NCBI RefSeq assembly: GCF_001282685.1
Contig: NZ_LN875033.1
Span: 122,210 to 186,209 of the forward strand
Reading direction: 5' to 3'
DNA from: Niameybacter massiliensis
GTDB lineage: Bacteria > Bacillota > Clostridia > Lachnospirales > Cellulosilyticaceae
Length of the DNA stretch: 64,000 nt
A program made the position numbers and the translations under genes. Of the stretch, positions 63,857 to 64,000 are shown one piece after another. How positions within the stretch are numbered: position 1 is the first letter of the stretch; each line of letters begins with the position of its first letter. The notes under the pieces are model-generated. The model was not told the origin of the DNA and made no database searches. It saw nothing but the letters and a program-made list of their open reading frames with translations.

Positions 63857-64000
63857 GTCAAACCCTCGAACCGTTAGTATTGGTCAGCTACACATGTTAC
63901 CATGCTTACACCTCCAACCTATCTACCTCGTAGTCTACAAGGGGTCTTACTCCATTTCTGGATGGGAAGTCTTATCTTGAGGTCTGTTTCACGCTTAGAT
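63857..64000 (-). rRNA. rrl: 23S ribosomal RNA, 3' end (partial)
   Basis: The last 144 or so nt of 23S on the minus strand: GTAGACTACGAGGTAGATAG, the segment CATGGTAACATGTGTAGCTG and the end GGTTTGACC are diagnostic. The rest of the gene lies beyond the right edge. The exact 3' end is uncertain by a few bases. Confidence 0.95.

Overview
The window is a low-GC, Gram-positive, endospore-forming chromosome segment. It carries spoIIE, spoVT, spoVG, yabP, yabQ and cwlD, strong AGGAGG ribosome-binding sites, several TTG/GTG starts, an anaerobic pyruvate formate-lyase pair and glgC/glgD glycogen genes. This mix points to an anaerobic Clostridia member, most like the Lachnospirales (a Cellulosilyticum-like organism is my guess, not proven). 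Many genes (rpsF-ssb-rpsR, rplI-dnaB, yabPQ, divIC, mazG, spoVT, mfd, pth, prs, glmU, spoVG, purR, hpt, tilS, ftsH, spoIIE) lie near oriC in Bacillus and relatives. Most are on the minus strand, so the window is probably an origin-proximal arm with oriC beyond the right edge (inference).

Layout. 1-1180: the only clearly accessory part, a ribbon-helix-helix gene coupled to a nuclease-methylase (type IIG-like) gene that runs off the left edge. 1213-11654: lysS, greA, an unrecognised gene, dusB, coaX, a small conserved protein, birA, ftsH, hpt, tilS and a small membrane protein. 11726-15224: spoIIE, with a Spo0A-type promoter, and a cysteine amidase-like protein. 15335-17213: a plus-strand island with a parvulin and two small proteins. 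17266-17416: tRNA-Val and tRNA-Met. 17596-24681: MATE transporter, patatin, divIC, yabQ, yabP, rqcP, hup, mazG, spoVT (perfect sigma-G promoter) and prsA-like. 24749-35439: mfd, pth, prs, glmU, spoVG, glgD, glgC, purR. 35625-40755: plus strand murC, a DnaA-box cluster, DnaD-like and DnaI-like helicase-loading genes, and a MocR-type regulator. 40826-49516: cwlD, an MFS transporter, an aldo/keto reductase, a GH18 protein, mecA (plus strand), a DUF1858 protein, a CBS-type pyrophosphatase and a DUF368 lipid carrier transporter. 49884-52914: pflB-pflA. 52959-61375: a MerR protein, a FabK-like flavoprotein, dnaB-rplI-gdpP-yybS (listed 3' to 5'), rpsR-ssb-rpsF and a DUF951 protein. 61580-63256: a SpoVB/MurJ-like flippase. 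63358-64000: the 3' end of an rRNA operon with tRNAs between 23S and 5S.

Functional themes are core translation and replication, nucleotide and cofactor metabolism (coaX, birA, hpt, prs, purR), cell envelope synthesis (glmU, murC, flippases), sporulation and mixed-acid fermentation. The strongest regulatory observations are the cluster of DnaA boxes in front of the helicase-loader genes, paired PurBoxes over the purR promoter, and a perfect palindrome inside the pflB promoter. Others are a FabT-box-like pair before the FabK-like gene, and sporulation promoters of the spoIIE (21-bp spacer) and sigma-G types. No CRISPR array, insertion sequence or prophage was seen.
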